This document shows, one piece after another, positions 31,654-42,706 of a DNA stretch of 64,000 nucleotides. The position numbers and the translations under genes are program-made. The notes below the pieces were generated by a model, which was not told where the DNA came from, did not search any database, and saw only the letters and a list, made by a program, of their open reading frames with translations. Positions within the stretch are counted from its first letter, which is position 1. The number at the start of each line of letters is the position of its first letter. Source of the stretch: Nocardia salmonicida NBRC 13393 (GTDB taxonomy: Bacteria; Actinomycetota; Actinomycetes; Mycobacteriales; Mycobacteriaceae); contig NZ_BDBR01000020.1 in the NCBI RefSeq assembly GCF_001613085.1, positions 1 through 64,000 on the forward strand. Reading direction: 5' to 3'.

Positions 31654-31669
31654 GTTATTAGCGATTAAC
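31654..31669. promoter_or_regulatory. Operator-like palindrome 2
   Basis: GTTA-N8-TAAC, the same half-sites and spacing as palindrome 1, centred 26 bp away (about two and a half helical turns) and 11 bp before the carboxylase start. Two TetR dimers could bind here. Confidence 0.6.
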
Positions 31670-31680
31670 CGAATGAGAGA

Positions 31681-33293
<1,613 letters not shown>

Positions 33294-33297
<4 letters not shown>

Positions 33298-35396
33298 GCG
33301 ACATGCTGAACAAGAACCACCCCGTCGAATTCGACACCGTCCTGGTCGCCAATCGTGGCGAGATCGCGGTGCGAGTGATCAAGACGCTGCGCGCCATGGG
33401 CATTCGCTCGGTCGCGGTCTACAGCGACGCCGACGCCGACGCGCGCCATGTGCGTGAGGCCGATGTCGCGGTGCGGCTCGGGCCCGCGCCGGCACGCGAG
33501 AGCTACCTGTCGATCGAGAAGGTCGTCGACGCCGCCGTTCGGTCCGGTGCGCAGGCTGTGCATCCGGGCTATGGCTTCCTGTCGGAGAATTCGGCCTTCG
33601 CGGCGGCGCTGTCCGACGCGGGCATCGTGTTCCTCGGCCCGCCGGCCAAAGCGATCGAGGTGATGGGCGACAAGATCACCGCGAAGAAGACGGTGACGGC
33701 GTTCGGGGTTCCCGTGGTGCCCGGCATCGCCGAGCCCGGCCTGACCGATGACCAACTGATCGCCGCCGCGACAGAAATCGGCTATCCGGTACTCGTGAAG
33801 CCCTCCGCCGGTGGCGGCGGCAAGGGCATGCGCCGAGTCGCCGACCCCGCCGATCTGCCTGCCGCGCTGGTGAGCGCCCGGCGCGAAGCCGGTGCGGCCT
33901 TCGGCGACGACACTCTGTTCCTCGAACGGTTCGTCAACCGGCCCCGTCACATCGAGGTACAGGTCCTGGCCGACAAATTCGGCAATGTGGTGCACCTGGG
34001 CGAGCGCGAATGCAGCTTGCAGCGCAGGCACCAGAAGGTGATCGAGGAAGCGCCGTCACCACTGCTGGACGCGCAGACCAGAGCGCGGATCGGCACCGCC
34101 GCCTGCGATACCGCCCGCAGCGTGGACTACGTGGGCGCGGGCACCGTGGAGTTCATCGTCTCGGCCGACCAGCCGGACGAGTTCTTCTTCATGGAGATGA
34201 ATACTCGCCTGCAGGTGGAACATCCGGTGACCGAGCTGGTCACCGGCGTCGATCTGGTGGAGTGCCAGGTGCGGGTGGCCGCGGGCCAGAAGCTGGCGCG
34301 CACCCAGGACGAGATCCACCTCGTCGGGCACGCGGTCGAAGCGCGCGTCTACGCGGAGGACCCGGGCCGCGGGTTCCTGCCGACCGGCGGCACCGTGCTC
34401 GCGCTGTCGGAGCCCGAAGGCGCTGGCGTGCGGGTGGATTCGGGCCTGTCGGTAGGCACCGTGGTCGGTAGCGATTACGACCCGATGCTGTCGAAGGTGA
34501 TCGCGCGGGGCAACACGCGCGCCGAAGCACTCGCCGCGCTCGATCGGGCACTGGAACAGACTGTGCTGCTCGGCGTGACGAGCAATATAGAGTTCCTGCG
34601 GTTCCTGCTCGCCGACGACGACGTACAGGCGGGCCGTCTCGACACGGCACTGCTGGACCGGCGGGTCGCCGACTTCGTGACCGCTGAGGTCACCGATGCC
34701 GAATTCATCGCTGCCGCGGCCCATCACTGGTTGCGACGTTGGCCCGCCACCGGTGGCGATCCCTGGGCGGTCCCCTCGGGATGGCGGCTCGGCACACCGG
34801 CCCCGACCTCGATCAGACTGTCCGCGGGCGAGCAGGTGCGCCACGTTTTCATCGCGGGCACACCGGCTTCGGCGACTGTGTGGCTCGACGAGCCGGGGGC
34901 CGAGGTGTCGACATCGACCGAACTCGCGCCGCACACGCTCACCGCCACTGTCACTGCCGAGGGTCTCGCGGCGACTCTCGACGGACTGCGCCGTACCTAC
35001 CGCATCGCCGAGGCCGACGGTCAGCTGTGGGTGAGCCACGACGGCGCCCTCGCCGTTCTGCGCGAGGTCGCCGAGGCGAGCGTGCGCGGCGATGCCGCCC
35101 ATGTCGGTGACGCCGAGATCCGCAGTCCCATGCCGGGTTCGGTGATCGCGACGCCGGTCGAGAACGGCGCGACCGTCGCTGTCGGTGATCCGGTGATCGT
35201 CATCGAGGCCATGAAGATGGAGCACGCGCTCACCGCGCCGGTGGCAGGCACGGTGGAGGTGCTCGCCGCGCCTGGCGCCCAGGTGAAGCTCGACCAGGTA
35301 CTGGTGCGCGTCGTCGCCCATCCCGCAGAAACCGCCGCGGCCGATAGCGCCGTAGCAGAAACCACCGAAACCGAGCGCGAAGGATCCCTCGCATGA
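33294..35396 (+). CDS. accA1: Acyl-CoA carboxylase alpha subunit: biotin carboxylase plus biotin carrier
   Basis: Carboxylates its own biotin with ATP and bicarbonate and supplies the beta subunit. Domains: biotin carboxylase N (10-120, VLVANRGEIAVRVIKTLRAM), ATP-grasp (about 120-320, SAGGGGKGMR, ERECSLQRRHQKVIEEAPS, EMNTRLQVEHPVTE), C-terminal BC domain (RVYAEDPGRGFLPTGG), a linker, and a biotinyl domain with EAMKMEHAL near residue 640 (Lys is the biotin site). Total 700 aa. Start: GTG 33294 overlaps the previous stop (GTGA); ATG 33303 is an alternative three codons in. The end overlaps the next gene's ATG. Confidence 0.93.
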
Positions 35397-36553
35397 CCGA
35401 CTACCTGTCCTCCGGTTCGTTGCCCGAGGAATATCGCCAACTCGCGCTGACCGTGCGCGACTTCGCCAACCAGGTCGTTGCGCCGGTGTCGGCGAAACAC
35501 GATGCCGAACACAGCTTTCCGTACGAGGTCGTGGCGGGCATGGCCGAGATGGGACTGTTCGGCCTGCCGTTTCCCGAGGAGTTCGGCGGCATGGGCGGCG
35601 ACTACTTCGCCCTGTGCCTGGCGCTCGAGGAACTCGGCAAGATCGACCAGAGCGTGGCGATCACCCTGGAGGCGGGCGTGTCGCTGGGCGCCATGCCGAT
35701 CTACCGCTTCGGCAACGACAAGCAGCGCACCGAATGGCTGCCACAGCTCACCAGCGGGCAGGCGCTGGCGGGCTTCGGACTCACCGAACCCGACGCGGGC
35801 AGCGACGCGGGCGGTACAAGGACCACCGCCGTGCAGGACGGCGAGAGCTGGGTGATCAACGGCAGCAAGCAGTTCATCACCAACTCCGGCACCGACATCA
35901 CCCGACTGGTCACCGTCACCGCGGTCACCGGGCAGTCCGGCGGCAAGAAGGAGATCTCCACCATCCTGGTGCCGACCTCCACGCCGGGTTTCGTGGCCGA
36001 GCCCGCCTACAACAAGGTCGGCTGGAACGCTTCCGATACCCACCCGCTGAGCTTCACCGATGTGCGGGTGCCGCAGGAGAATCTGCTCGGCGAGCGTGGT
36101 CGCGGCTACGCCAACTTCCTGCGCATCCTCGACGAGGGCCGCATCGCCATCGCCGCGCTCGCCGTCGGCGCCGCGCAGGGCTGTGTGGACGAGAGCGTGC
36201 GCTACGCGGGCGAACGTCAGGCATTCGGGCAGGCGATCGGCCGCAATCAGGCCATCGCGTTCAAGATCGCCCGGATGGAGGCGCGGGCCCATGTCGCGCG
36301 CACCGCCTACTACGACGCCGCCGCGTTGATGCTGGCCGGCAAACCGTTCAAGAAGGCGGCGTCGATCGCGAAGATGGTCGCCAGCGAGGCGGCGATGGAC
36401 AACGCCCGCGACGCCACCCAGATCTTCGGCGGCAACGGGTTCATGAACGAGTACCCGGTGTCGAGGCACTACCGTGACAGCAAGATCCTGGAAATCGGCG
36501 AGGGCACCACGGAGGTTCAGCTGATGCTGATCGCAAGGGAGCTGGGTCTGTGA
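35393..36553 (+). CDS. Acyl-CoA dehydrogenase (branched-chain, FadE19-like)
   Basis: FAD enzyme that makes the alpha-beta double bond in a short branched acyl-CoA and passes electrons to ETF. 386 aa: helical N domain, FAD loop AGFGLTEPDAGSDAGG, VINGSKQFITNSGTD, and the C domain RQAFGQAIGRNQAIAFKIARM, QIFGGNGFMNEYPVSRHYRD. The C-terminal motif is EIGEGTTEVQ, so the Glu at the usual catalytic position is present; classic isovaleryl-CoA dehydrogenases have no Glu there and use another. Its position between the carboxylase and the hydratase points to leucine breakdown. Starts in the stop of the previous gene (ATGA). Confidence 0.9.
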   Translation: MTDYLSSGSLPEEYRQLALTVRDFANQVVAPVSAKHDAEHSFPYEVVAGMAEMGLFGLPFPEEFGGMGGDYFALCLALEELGKIDQSVAITLEAGVSLGAMPIYRFGNDKQRTEWLPQLTSGQALAGFGLTEPDAGSDAGGTRTTAVQDGESWVINGSKQFITNSGTDITRLVTVTAVTGQSGGKKEISTILVPTSTPGFVAEPAYNKVGWNASDTHPLSFTDVRVPQENLLGERGRGYANFLRILDEGRIAIAALAVGAAQGCVDESVRYAGERQAFGQAIGRNQAIAFKIARMEARAHVARTAYYDAAALMLAGKPFKKAASIAKMVASEAAMDNARDATQIFGGNGFMNEYPVSRHYRDSKILEIGEGTTEVQLMLIARELGL

Positions 36554-37110
36554 GCGCGCCTGATCACGGCGGCCCGAAGGCGGCAGCGGAGCGTGACCAC
36601 GCAGGGCCTCGAGAGCAGGCGCCGTCGAGCACCGAGGAACGCCGGGTGGTCCAGCGTGGCCTGTGGTTCGAGGAGTTCGAGATCGGCACGATCTACGAGC
36701 ACCGACCCGGCCGCACCATCACCGAGGCCGACAATGTCCTGTTCACCACGCTCACCATGAACACCCAGGCACTGCACCTGGACGCGGCCTTCGCCGACGC
36801 GCAGCCGCCGTTCAACCAGCGCTTGGTGAACTCGATGTTCACCCTCTCGACCCTGGTCGGGCTCTCCGTCGCCCAGCTCACCCAGGGCACGCTGGTCGGC
36901 AACCTCGGCTTCTCCGAGATGACCACGCCCGCGCCGCTGTTCCACGGCGACACCATGTACGCCGAGACGATGGTCACCGACAAGCGGGAATCCAAGAGCC
37001 GTCCCGGCGAGGGCATCGTCAGCCTGGCGCACACCGCACGCAACCAGCACGGCGTGATCGTGGCAACGGCGGTACGCAAGACGTTGGTCCGCAAGGCGCC
37101 GACAGCATGA
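36550..37110 (+). CDS. MaoC-like hydratase (Rv2499c-like)
   Basis: Hot-dog-fold hydratase, 186 aa; by operon position it probably hydrates methylglutaconyl-CoA or itaconyl-CoA for the lyase encoded next. Seen: RGLWFEEFEIGTIYEHRPGR, ITEADNVLFTTLTMNTQALHLD (the family's variant of the hydratase-2 motif, with MNTQALH in place of DxNPxH), FNQRLVNSMFTLSTLVGLS, and GNLGFSEMT. The first 32 residues, GTG to about 36645, are not part of the fold; they include copy 2 of the interspersed repeat. The GTG overlaps the dehydrogenase stop. Confidence 0.88.
   Translation: MSAPDHGGPKAAAERDHAGPREQAPSSTEERRVVQRGLWFEEFEIGTIYEHRPGRTITEADNVLFTTLTMNTQALHLDAAFADAQPPFNQRLVNSMFTLSTLVGLSVAQLTQGTLVGNLGFSEMTTPAPLFHGDTMYAETMVTDKRESKSRPGEGIVSLAHTARNQHGVIVATAVRKTLVRKAPTA
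36579..36625. repeat. Interspersed 47-bp repeat, copy 2 (inside the MaoC gene)
   Basis: Aligns with 19215-19261 at 43 of 48 columns (3 mismatches, 2 single-base gaps). The shared core GCGGAGCGTGACCACGC holds the small palindrome GCGTG-AC-CACGC. It is read in the plus frame as part of an extra N-terminal tail. Confidence 0.65.
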
Positions 37111-37150
37111 GCAACCGCCCCACGCCTGGCACCCGTCGAGAGGACGCAGT

Positions 37151-37966
37151 ATGAGCTGGCAGCCGAGTGGTCCCGCGTGGCTGTTCTGTCCCGCCGATCG
37201 CCCCGAACGCTTCGCGAAGGCCGCCGCGGTGGCCGATGTGGTGATCCTCGATCTCGAGGACGGTGTCGCGGCGGGTGACAAGGCCGCGGCCAGGCAGGCG
37301 CTGATCGACACCCCACTCGACCCGCAGCACACCGTGATCCGCGTCAACGCGGCGGACACCGACGACTACGCGGCCGATCTGGCGATCCTCGCCCAGACCG
37401 CCTACCGTCGGGTGATGCTGCCCAAATGCGAATCGGCCGAACAGGTTCGAAGCCTCGCTGGCTACGAGGTGATCGTGCTGGTCGAATCGCCGCTCGGTGC
37501 GGTGCGAATCACCGAGTCGGTGCAGGCCGACAATGCCATCGGCGTGATGTGGGGCGCCGAGGATCTGGTCGCCGGACTCGGCGGCAACTCGAGCAGGCAC
37601 GCCGAAGGTGGCTACCGGGAGGTCGCCCGCCACGTGCGCTCGTCGACCCTGCTGGCGGCCAAGGCATTCGGCCGCTTCGCGCTGGACTCGGTGTACTTGG
37701 ACATCAAGGATCTCGACGGTCTCGCCGCGGAGACGAGCGATGCCGTCGCCGTCGGTTTCGACGTCAAGGTCGCCATCCATCCGAGTCAGGTCGCCGTGAT
37801 CCGCGCGGGCTACGCGCCCGACCCCGCCGAGCTCGACTGGGCGCGCCGGGTGCTGGCGGAGGTGCCCGACCACCGTGGCGTCTTCGCGTTCGAGGGTCGT
37901 ATGGTCGACGCTCCGGTGCTGCGGCACGCCGAACAGATAGTCCGGCGCGCGGGCGTGCCCGGCTGA
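37151..37966 (+). CDS. CitE-like beta-hydroxyacyl-CoA lyase (Rv2498c-like)
   Basis: A 271-aa HpcH/HpaI TIM-barrel lyase. Seen: LFCPADRPERFAKA, ILDLEDGVAAGDK (metal-side Asp/Glu), RRVMLPKCE, IVLVESPLGAV (Glu ligand), MWGAEDLVAGLGG (Asp ligand), KVAIHPSQVAVI. The M. tuberculosis homologue in the same gene order has been described as a bifunctional enzyme cleaving HMG-CoA-type and citramalyl-CoA-type substrates, which would close the leucine route to acetyl-CoA plus acetoacetate. ATG 37151 lies 40 bp after the hydratase stop. Not a citrate lyase: no alpha or gamma subunit is present. Confidence 0.9.
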   Translation: MSWQPSGPAWLFCPADRPERFAKAAAVADVVILDLEDGVAAGDKAAARQALIDTPLDPQHTVIRVNAADTDDYAADLAILAQTAYRRVMLPKCESAEQVRSLAGYEVIVLVESPLGAVRITESVQADNAIGVMWGAEDLVAGLGGNSSRHAEGGYREVARHVRSSTLLAAKAFGRFALDSVYLDIKDLDGLAAETSDAVAVGFDVKVAIHPSQVAVIRAGYAPDPAELDWARRVLAEVPDHRGVFAFEGRMVDAPVLRHAEQIVRRAGVPG

Positions 37967-38022
37967 ACATCGGGTAACCACTCCCCGATACCCGAAGTAG
38001 TCCAGTCCGAGGAGGACATCCG

Positions 38023-39966
38023 GTGCAACCGCAGTGGGTACCGAACGCACACGACGTCGCGTCGGCCCGAATCACCGACTTCGCCGCCTTCGTCACCGCG
38101 CGAACCGGCGAGGAATACCCCGACTACCAGGCACTGTGGCGATGGTCGGTGGACGACATCGCCGGTTTCTGGCAGGCGGTGTGGGACTATTTCGAACTCG
38201 GCGAGACCGCCGGTGAGGTCCTCGGCTCGCGGGAGATGCCGGGCGCGCAGTGGTTTCCCGGCACCCGGCTGAACTACGTCGACCAGATCATCCGGATGGC
38301 CCAGTTCGGCCGCCCGGCGGTGATCGCCCTGCACGAGGACGCCGAGCCGAGGGAGGTTTCCTGGTCGGAATTAATCGAGCAGGTCACGGTGTTCGCGCGC
38401 ACATTGCGTGAGCAGGGTGTCGAAGCGGGCGATCGGGTGATCGGCTACCTGCCCAATATTCCGGAAGCGATCGTCGCGTTCCTCGCCACCGCGAGCATCG
38501 GCGCGGTGTGGAGTGCCTGCGGTCAGGACTACTCCGCCAAGGCCGCGCTCGACCGGCTCGGCCAACTCGAACCGACGGTGCTGGTCACCGCCGACGGCTA
38601 CCGTTTCGGTGGCAAGGAGCACGACAAGCGGGCCGACATCGCGGCCTTGCGCGATGGGCTGCCCAGCTTGCGCGCCACCGTCGTCGTCTCTCAGCTCGAA
38701 CTCGAGGTCTCCGACACGCTGTCCTGGACGGACGCGGTCGCCGACGCCGGGCTCGGTGTGATCGAGACTGTCCCTGTCGATTTCGATCATCCGTTGTGGA
38801 TCGTGTTCTCCTCCGGCACCACCGGATTGCCCAAAGGCATCGTCCACGGACACGGCGGCGTACTGCTCGAGCACCTGAAAGCCGTAGCGCTGCAATCGAA
38901 CATGGGCCCCGAGGACACGTTCTTCTGGTACACCAGCCCGAGCTGGATGATGTGGAACTTCCAGGTGGCCGGGCTGCTGACCGGTTCCACCATCGTTACC
39001 TACGACGGCAGCCCGACCGCGGGCGGACCGGATGCGCTGTGGCGCATAGCGGCCCAGGTGGGCGCCACCGTTTTCGGCACGAGTCCCGGGTACGTGCTCG
39101 GGTGCATCAAGGCGGGGTCCGTGCCGCGCACCGATCACGACCTGTCGGCCCTGCGCTCGGTCGGCATCACCGGTTCGTCGCTGCCGGTGTCGAGCGCGCT
39201 GTGGTTGAACGAGAATGCGGGCGAGCATGTTCAGGTGAACTCGATCAGCGGCGGTACCGACGTGGTGTCGGCGTTCGTCGGCGGCGTGCCGACCGTGCCG
39301 GTCTGGCCGGGCGAGCTGTCGGCGCCGTATCTCGGCGTCGCCCTCGACGCTTTCGACGAGCAGGGCCTGCCCGTGCGCGGCGAGGTCGGCGAGCTGGTGG
39401 TCACCGCGCCCATGCCGTCCATGCCGGTCAGCTTCTGGCGTGACGACGACGGAAAGCGTTACCACGCGGCCTATTTCGACACCTTCCCCGGCGTATGGCG
39501 CCACGGCGACTGGATCACCCTGACCGAACACGGCAGCATCGTCGTGCACGGCCGCTCCGATTCCACCCTCAACCGCCACGGCATCAGGATGGGCAGCGCC
39601 GACATCTACCAGGTCGTCGAACAGTTCCCCGAGATCGCCGAGGCCCTGGTGATCGGCGCCGAACAACCCGACGGCGGCTACTGGATGCCACTGTTCGTGC
39701 TGCTCGCCCCCGGCGCGGAACTCACCGAAGACCTGAAAACCCGCCTCGCCACGGCGATCCGCACCGAGGTCTCCCCCCGCCACGTCCCCGACGAGATCCG
39801 CGAAGCCCCCGGCATCCCGCACACCCGAACCGGCAAGAAACTGGAAGTCCCCATCAAGAAGCTCTTCCAGGGCGCCGACCCCGCCCGCGTTGTCGAACGC
39901 AGCGCCGTCGACGACCCCGCGCTGCTCGACTGGTATGCCCGCATAACCCCGCCCGACAAGCCCTAA
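38023..39966 (+). CDS. Acetoacetyl-CoA synthetase
   Basis: Activates acetoacetate with ATP and CoA, a fitting partner for the upstream lyase, which would release acetoacetate. 647 aa: ACAS N-terminal segment (ITDFAAFVTARTGEEYPDYQAL, WFPGTRLNYVDQI), AMP-binding motif IVFSSGTTGLPKGIVHGHGG (about 261-280), ISGGTDVVSAFVGG, GVWRHGDWI, hinge GRSDSTLNRHGIRMG, and terminal RTGKKLEVPIKKLF with the catalytic Lys. GTG 38023 has GGAGGA 6 nt before it. It lies 56 bp after the lyase gene, so it is probably cotranscribed or closely co-regulated. Confidence 0.92.
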   Translation: MQPQWVPNAHDVASARITDFAAFVTARTGEEYPDYQALWRWSVDDIAGFWQAVWDYFELGETAGEVLGSREMPGAQWFPGTRLNYVDQIIRMAQFGRPAVIALHEDAEPREVSWSELIEQVTVFARTLREQGVEAGDRVIGYLPNIPEAIVAFLATASIGAVWSACGQDYSAKAALDRLGQLEPTVLVTADGYRFGGKEHDKRADIAALRDGLPSLRATVVVSQLELEVSDTLSWTDAVADAGLGVIETVPVDFDHPLWIVFSSGTTGLPKGIVHGHGGVLLEHLKAVALQSNMGPEDTFFWYTSPSWMMWNFQVAGLLTGSTIVTYDGSPTAGGPDALWRIAAQVGATVFGTSPGYVLGCIKAGSVPRTDHDLSALRSVGITGSSLPVSSALWLNENAGEHVQVNSISGGTDVVSAFVGGVPTVPVWPGELSAPYLGVALDAFDEQGLPVRGEVGELVVTAPMPSMPVSFWRDDDGKRYHAAYFDTFPGVWRHGDWITLTEHGSIVVHGRSDSTLNRHGIRMGSADIYQVVEQFPEIAEALVIGAEQPDGGYWMPLFVLLAPGAELTEDLKTRLATAIRTEVSPRHVPDEIREAPGIPHTRTGKKLEVPIKKLFQGADPARVVERSAVDDPALLDWYARITPPDKP

Positions 39967-39978
39967 TACACTTCTCGC

Positions 39979-41193
39979 ATGAATGTCAGCGAGTCTCGTG
40001 GGGCGCGTGGGGTAGCTGGGACCGAAGTGCGGCGTAGGCCGAAGAATCGTCGGGCGCAGATCGCGGCGTCGTCGGCGGTGGCGTTCGGGGCCGCGGGGTA
40101 TCACGGGGTGAGCATGGAGGACATCGCGTCCGGGCTGGGAATCAGCTCGGCCGCGCTGTACCGGCACTACCCCAGCAAGTACGCGTTGTTCCGGGAGGAG
40201 TTACTTCGGGTCGGGCAGGCGTTCACCGCGTCGATCGTGGTGTCGGCCGAGGACACGCTGCCCGCGGCGCAACGGTTGCGGCACATGCTGACCGGGCTGA
40301 TCGGCGCGACCGTGGAGAATCGCGCGACGGTGCGGCTGGTGCGGTGGGAGGGCCGCTACCTCGAACCGACCGATCGAGTGGTGCTCGACGAGCAGCAGGA
40401 GTCGGTGCTGGTCGCGCTCGACGAACAGTTGGCGGACTTGCGTCCCGAATTGACCCCGGCTGAGCAGCGCATGATCTCCACGGCGATTCTCGGTGTGATC
40501 ACCAGCGTCGCCGATCACCACGCGGCACTGCCCGTTCGCACGCTCAACAGGTTGCTCGGTTCGGCCTGCATGGCACTGACGGACAGGGAATTGCCGCCCG
40601 CGGCAACCGTTTCGGAGCAGGGCGCCCGCGCCGAGATTCCGGATTCGTTCAAACACGAACTGCTGCTTCGTAAAGCGGTGGACCTCTTCCACAAACGCGG
40701 CTATCCCAATGTCAGCGTGGAGGACATCGCCTCGGCGGCGGGATTGTCGGCGGCGTCGGCGGTGTACCGGTTCTATCGCGGCAAGAGCGATATCCTCGCC
40801 GCCGCGTTCCGGCGGGCGGCGGACCGGGTGTCCGGGGCGATCGGGCCCGCGGTCGCGAGCACCTCCGACAGTGGCGCGGCGCTGGGCGTGCTGGTCGATC
40901 AGTTCGTGGCCGACACGTTCAACGAGCGAGCGCTCGCCGTCGTCTATTACGCCGAATTCGGGCACGTGCCCGCCGAGGAGCGTGCCGTCCTGCGCAATAT
41001 CCAGCGGTTGAGCGTGCAGGAGTGGGCGCGGCTGGTGCGCGAGATGCGGCCGGAGCTTTCCGCGGCCGAGGCGAGATTCCTGGTGCACGCCGCGTTCGCC
41101 ATGGTCATCGACCTCGGTCAGCGGTTCGGCGACGACCCGATCGCGGGCCGGGCCAGGGTGGGGTTCCTGATGCGGCGGGTGCTGCTCGGTTGA
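39979..41193 (+). CDS. Double-headed TetR-family regulator
   Basis: A 404-aa protein with two complete TetR units in tandem. Unit 1 has a helix-turn-helix at about 30-75 (GYHGVSMEDIASGLGI, ALYRHYPSKYALF). Unit 2 has one at about 230-275 (GYPNVSVEDIASAAGL, AVYRFYRGKSDIL). Each is followed by its own helical domain (ELTPAEQRMI... in unit 1; ELSAAEARFLVHAAF in unit 2). The two units are clearly related, so this is an internal duplication; one chain may bind DNA as a pseudo-dimer. It follows acetoacetyl-CoA synthetase by 12 bp and may regulate lipid or ketone metabolism (inferred from position). Confidence 0.9.
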   Translation: MNVSESRGARGVAGTEVRRRPKNRRAQIAASSAVAFGAAGYHGVSMEDIASGLGISSAALYRHYPSKYALFREELLRVGQAFTASIVVSAEDTLPAAQRLRHMLTGLIGATVENRATVRLVRWEGRYLEPTDRVVLDEQQESVLVALDEQLADLRPELTPAEQRMISTAILGVITSVADHHAALPVRTLNRLLGSACMALTDRELPPAATVSEQGARAEIPDSFKHELLLRKAVDLFHKRGYPNVSVEDIASAAGLSAASAVYRFYRGKSDILAAAFRRAADRVSGAIGPAVASTSDSGAALGVLVDQFVADTFNERALAVVYYAEFGHVPAEERAVLRNIQRLSVQEWARLVREMRPELSAAEARFLVHAAFAMVIDLGQRFGDDPIAGRARVGFLMRRVLLG

Positions 41194-41274
41194 GGCAATT
41201 CACCCGTCGCGTATGAGGCAGACCGTTCTCGATTCGGCCTACGCTCGGCGATCAGGCCGTCGAACGGAGCGTGC

Positions 41275-42698
41275 ATGGATCCCCGCGCGAGCGCGCTGAC
41301 CAGGCGATCGTTGCTGGGGCTCGGTGCCGCGGTCGCGGTGGGAGCGGTGTTGCCCGCATGTGGCGACGAACAGACGTCCTGGCCGGTCCGCACCACCGGT
41401 CGCCCGGATGTGCTCGCCCTGGCGATCGACGCCTACATCTTCGGTTATCCGTTGATCATGATGGACGTGATGCGGGCGGCCAGTGGTCCGAACAACAGCC
41501 TCGATCACAGCGTGCTGCCCGATCCCTACGACCGCGGCGTGGCCAGACTCAGCAACGACATGGTCTACACGCAGGCGTGGCTGGACCTGACCGATGAGCC
41601 GATGGTGTTGCAGATTCCCAGGGCGGAGCCCGACCGGTTCTGGCTGTTCCAGTTGCTCGACGGGTGGGCAATACCGTGCACGACCTGACCAGCAAGAATC
41701 CGCGGACCGCCGTGAACGCCGACGGTCCGCCCTCCACCTATCTCCTCACCGGCCCGCAGTGGACGGGCGAGCTGCCTGCGGGGATGACACGGCTGCGGAT
41801 GCCGTCGGAGCTGTGCACGATCGTCGGGCGGATCCAGATCAACGGCACCGAGGACGCGCCGAAGGTCAACCAGTGGCAGCAGCGGATGAAACTGATCCCG
41901 CTGAGCGCCTGGAACCGGGTTGAACTCGACAGCACGGTCAGCCGCGTCCACCCGATCGACCGTGGGCCGGAACCCCCGACGAAACGGATCGCGGCACTGG
42001 ACGGCCGCACCTATCTCAACCGCGTCTGTCGGCTGATGATCGCCGATCCCCCCGCCGCCGACGACGCACCGCTGATGACCGAGCTGGCCACGGTCGACAT
42101 CCAGCCCGGCGGAGTAGTCGACAACCTTCCGGCCGACGTCCTCGACGAAGCGGTCCGCCAGGCCCAGCGCAGCATCGCCGACTGGCAAGACCCCACCGCC
42201 CGCCGGGTCAACGGCTGGGAAATTCCCATCGACCTGGGCGGCACCTACGGCACCGACTATCTACGTCGCGCGGCCAACACCAGGCTCTCGCCCGGCCTCG
42301 CCCCCATCCGCGACGTCCTCTACGCGAACCTGGACGCGCCCGCCACCGACGACCGAGGCGAAGCCCTGCGCTACCGAATCCGCTTCGAACCAGGCCAATG
42401 GCCACCCCCTGTCGATGCCTTCGCCACGATCACCGCCTACGACACCCAAGGGTTCCTGGTCCCCAACCCCGACAAGATCTATTCGGTCGGCAACTTTCCC
42501 GCCGTGGTCCGCGCCCCCGACGGCTCCGTGGAAATAGCTGTCCAACAACAGGACCCACGCCCCGCCGTCCCCACGGGTAACTGGCTCCCCATTCCCTCGA
42601 CCGGCGCTTTCTCCCTGACTCTGCGCCTCTACGCACCCAAGGAGGCCGCGCTCGACGGGAAGTGGCAGCCACCACCGATGACCCGCGTCGACGATTAG
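41275..42698 (+). pseudogene. DUF1254/DUF1214 protein, frameshifted
   Basis: Two open frames make one family member. The first (41275-41688) has a Tat-type signal with lipobox (TRRSLLGLGAAVAVGAVLPAC) and the start of DUF1254 (AIDAYIFGYPLIMMDVMR, LSNDMVYTQAWLDLTDEP, FWLFQLLDGW), then runs off into AIPCTT and stops. The second (from 41664, GTG) resumes in the next frame with GNTVHDLTSKN and continues through DUF1254 into DUF1214 (YSVGNFPAVVRAPDGSVEIAVQ, WLPIPSTGAFSLTLRLYAPKE) to 42698. One missing G in the GGG run at 41666-41668 explains the break. Either a recent inactivating mutation or a sequencing error. Family function unknown; exported lipoprotein if intact. Confidence 0.85.
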
Positions 42699-42706
42699 GT
42701 CCGGAT

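Noticed and set aside
37151..37966. Citrate lyase beta subunit
   Set aside because: No alpha or gamma subunit or ligase gene nearby; the operon context matches the Rv2498c-type beta-hydroxyacyl-CoA lyase instead.
41235..41259. CGGCCT...AGGCCG inverted repeat before the DUF1254 gene
   Set aside because: 6-bp GC-rich arms with a 13-base spacer are expected by chance in this base composition.
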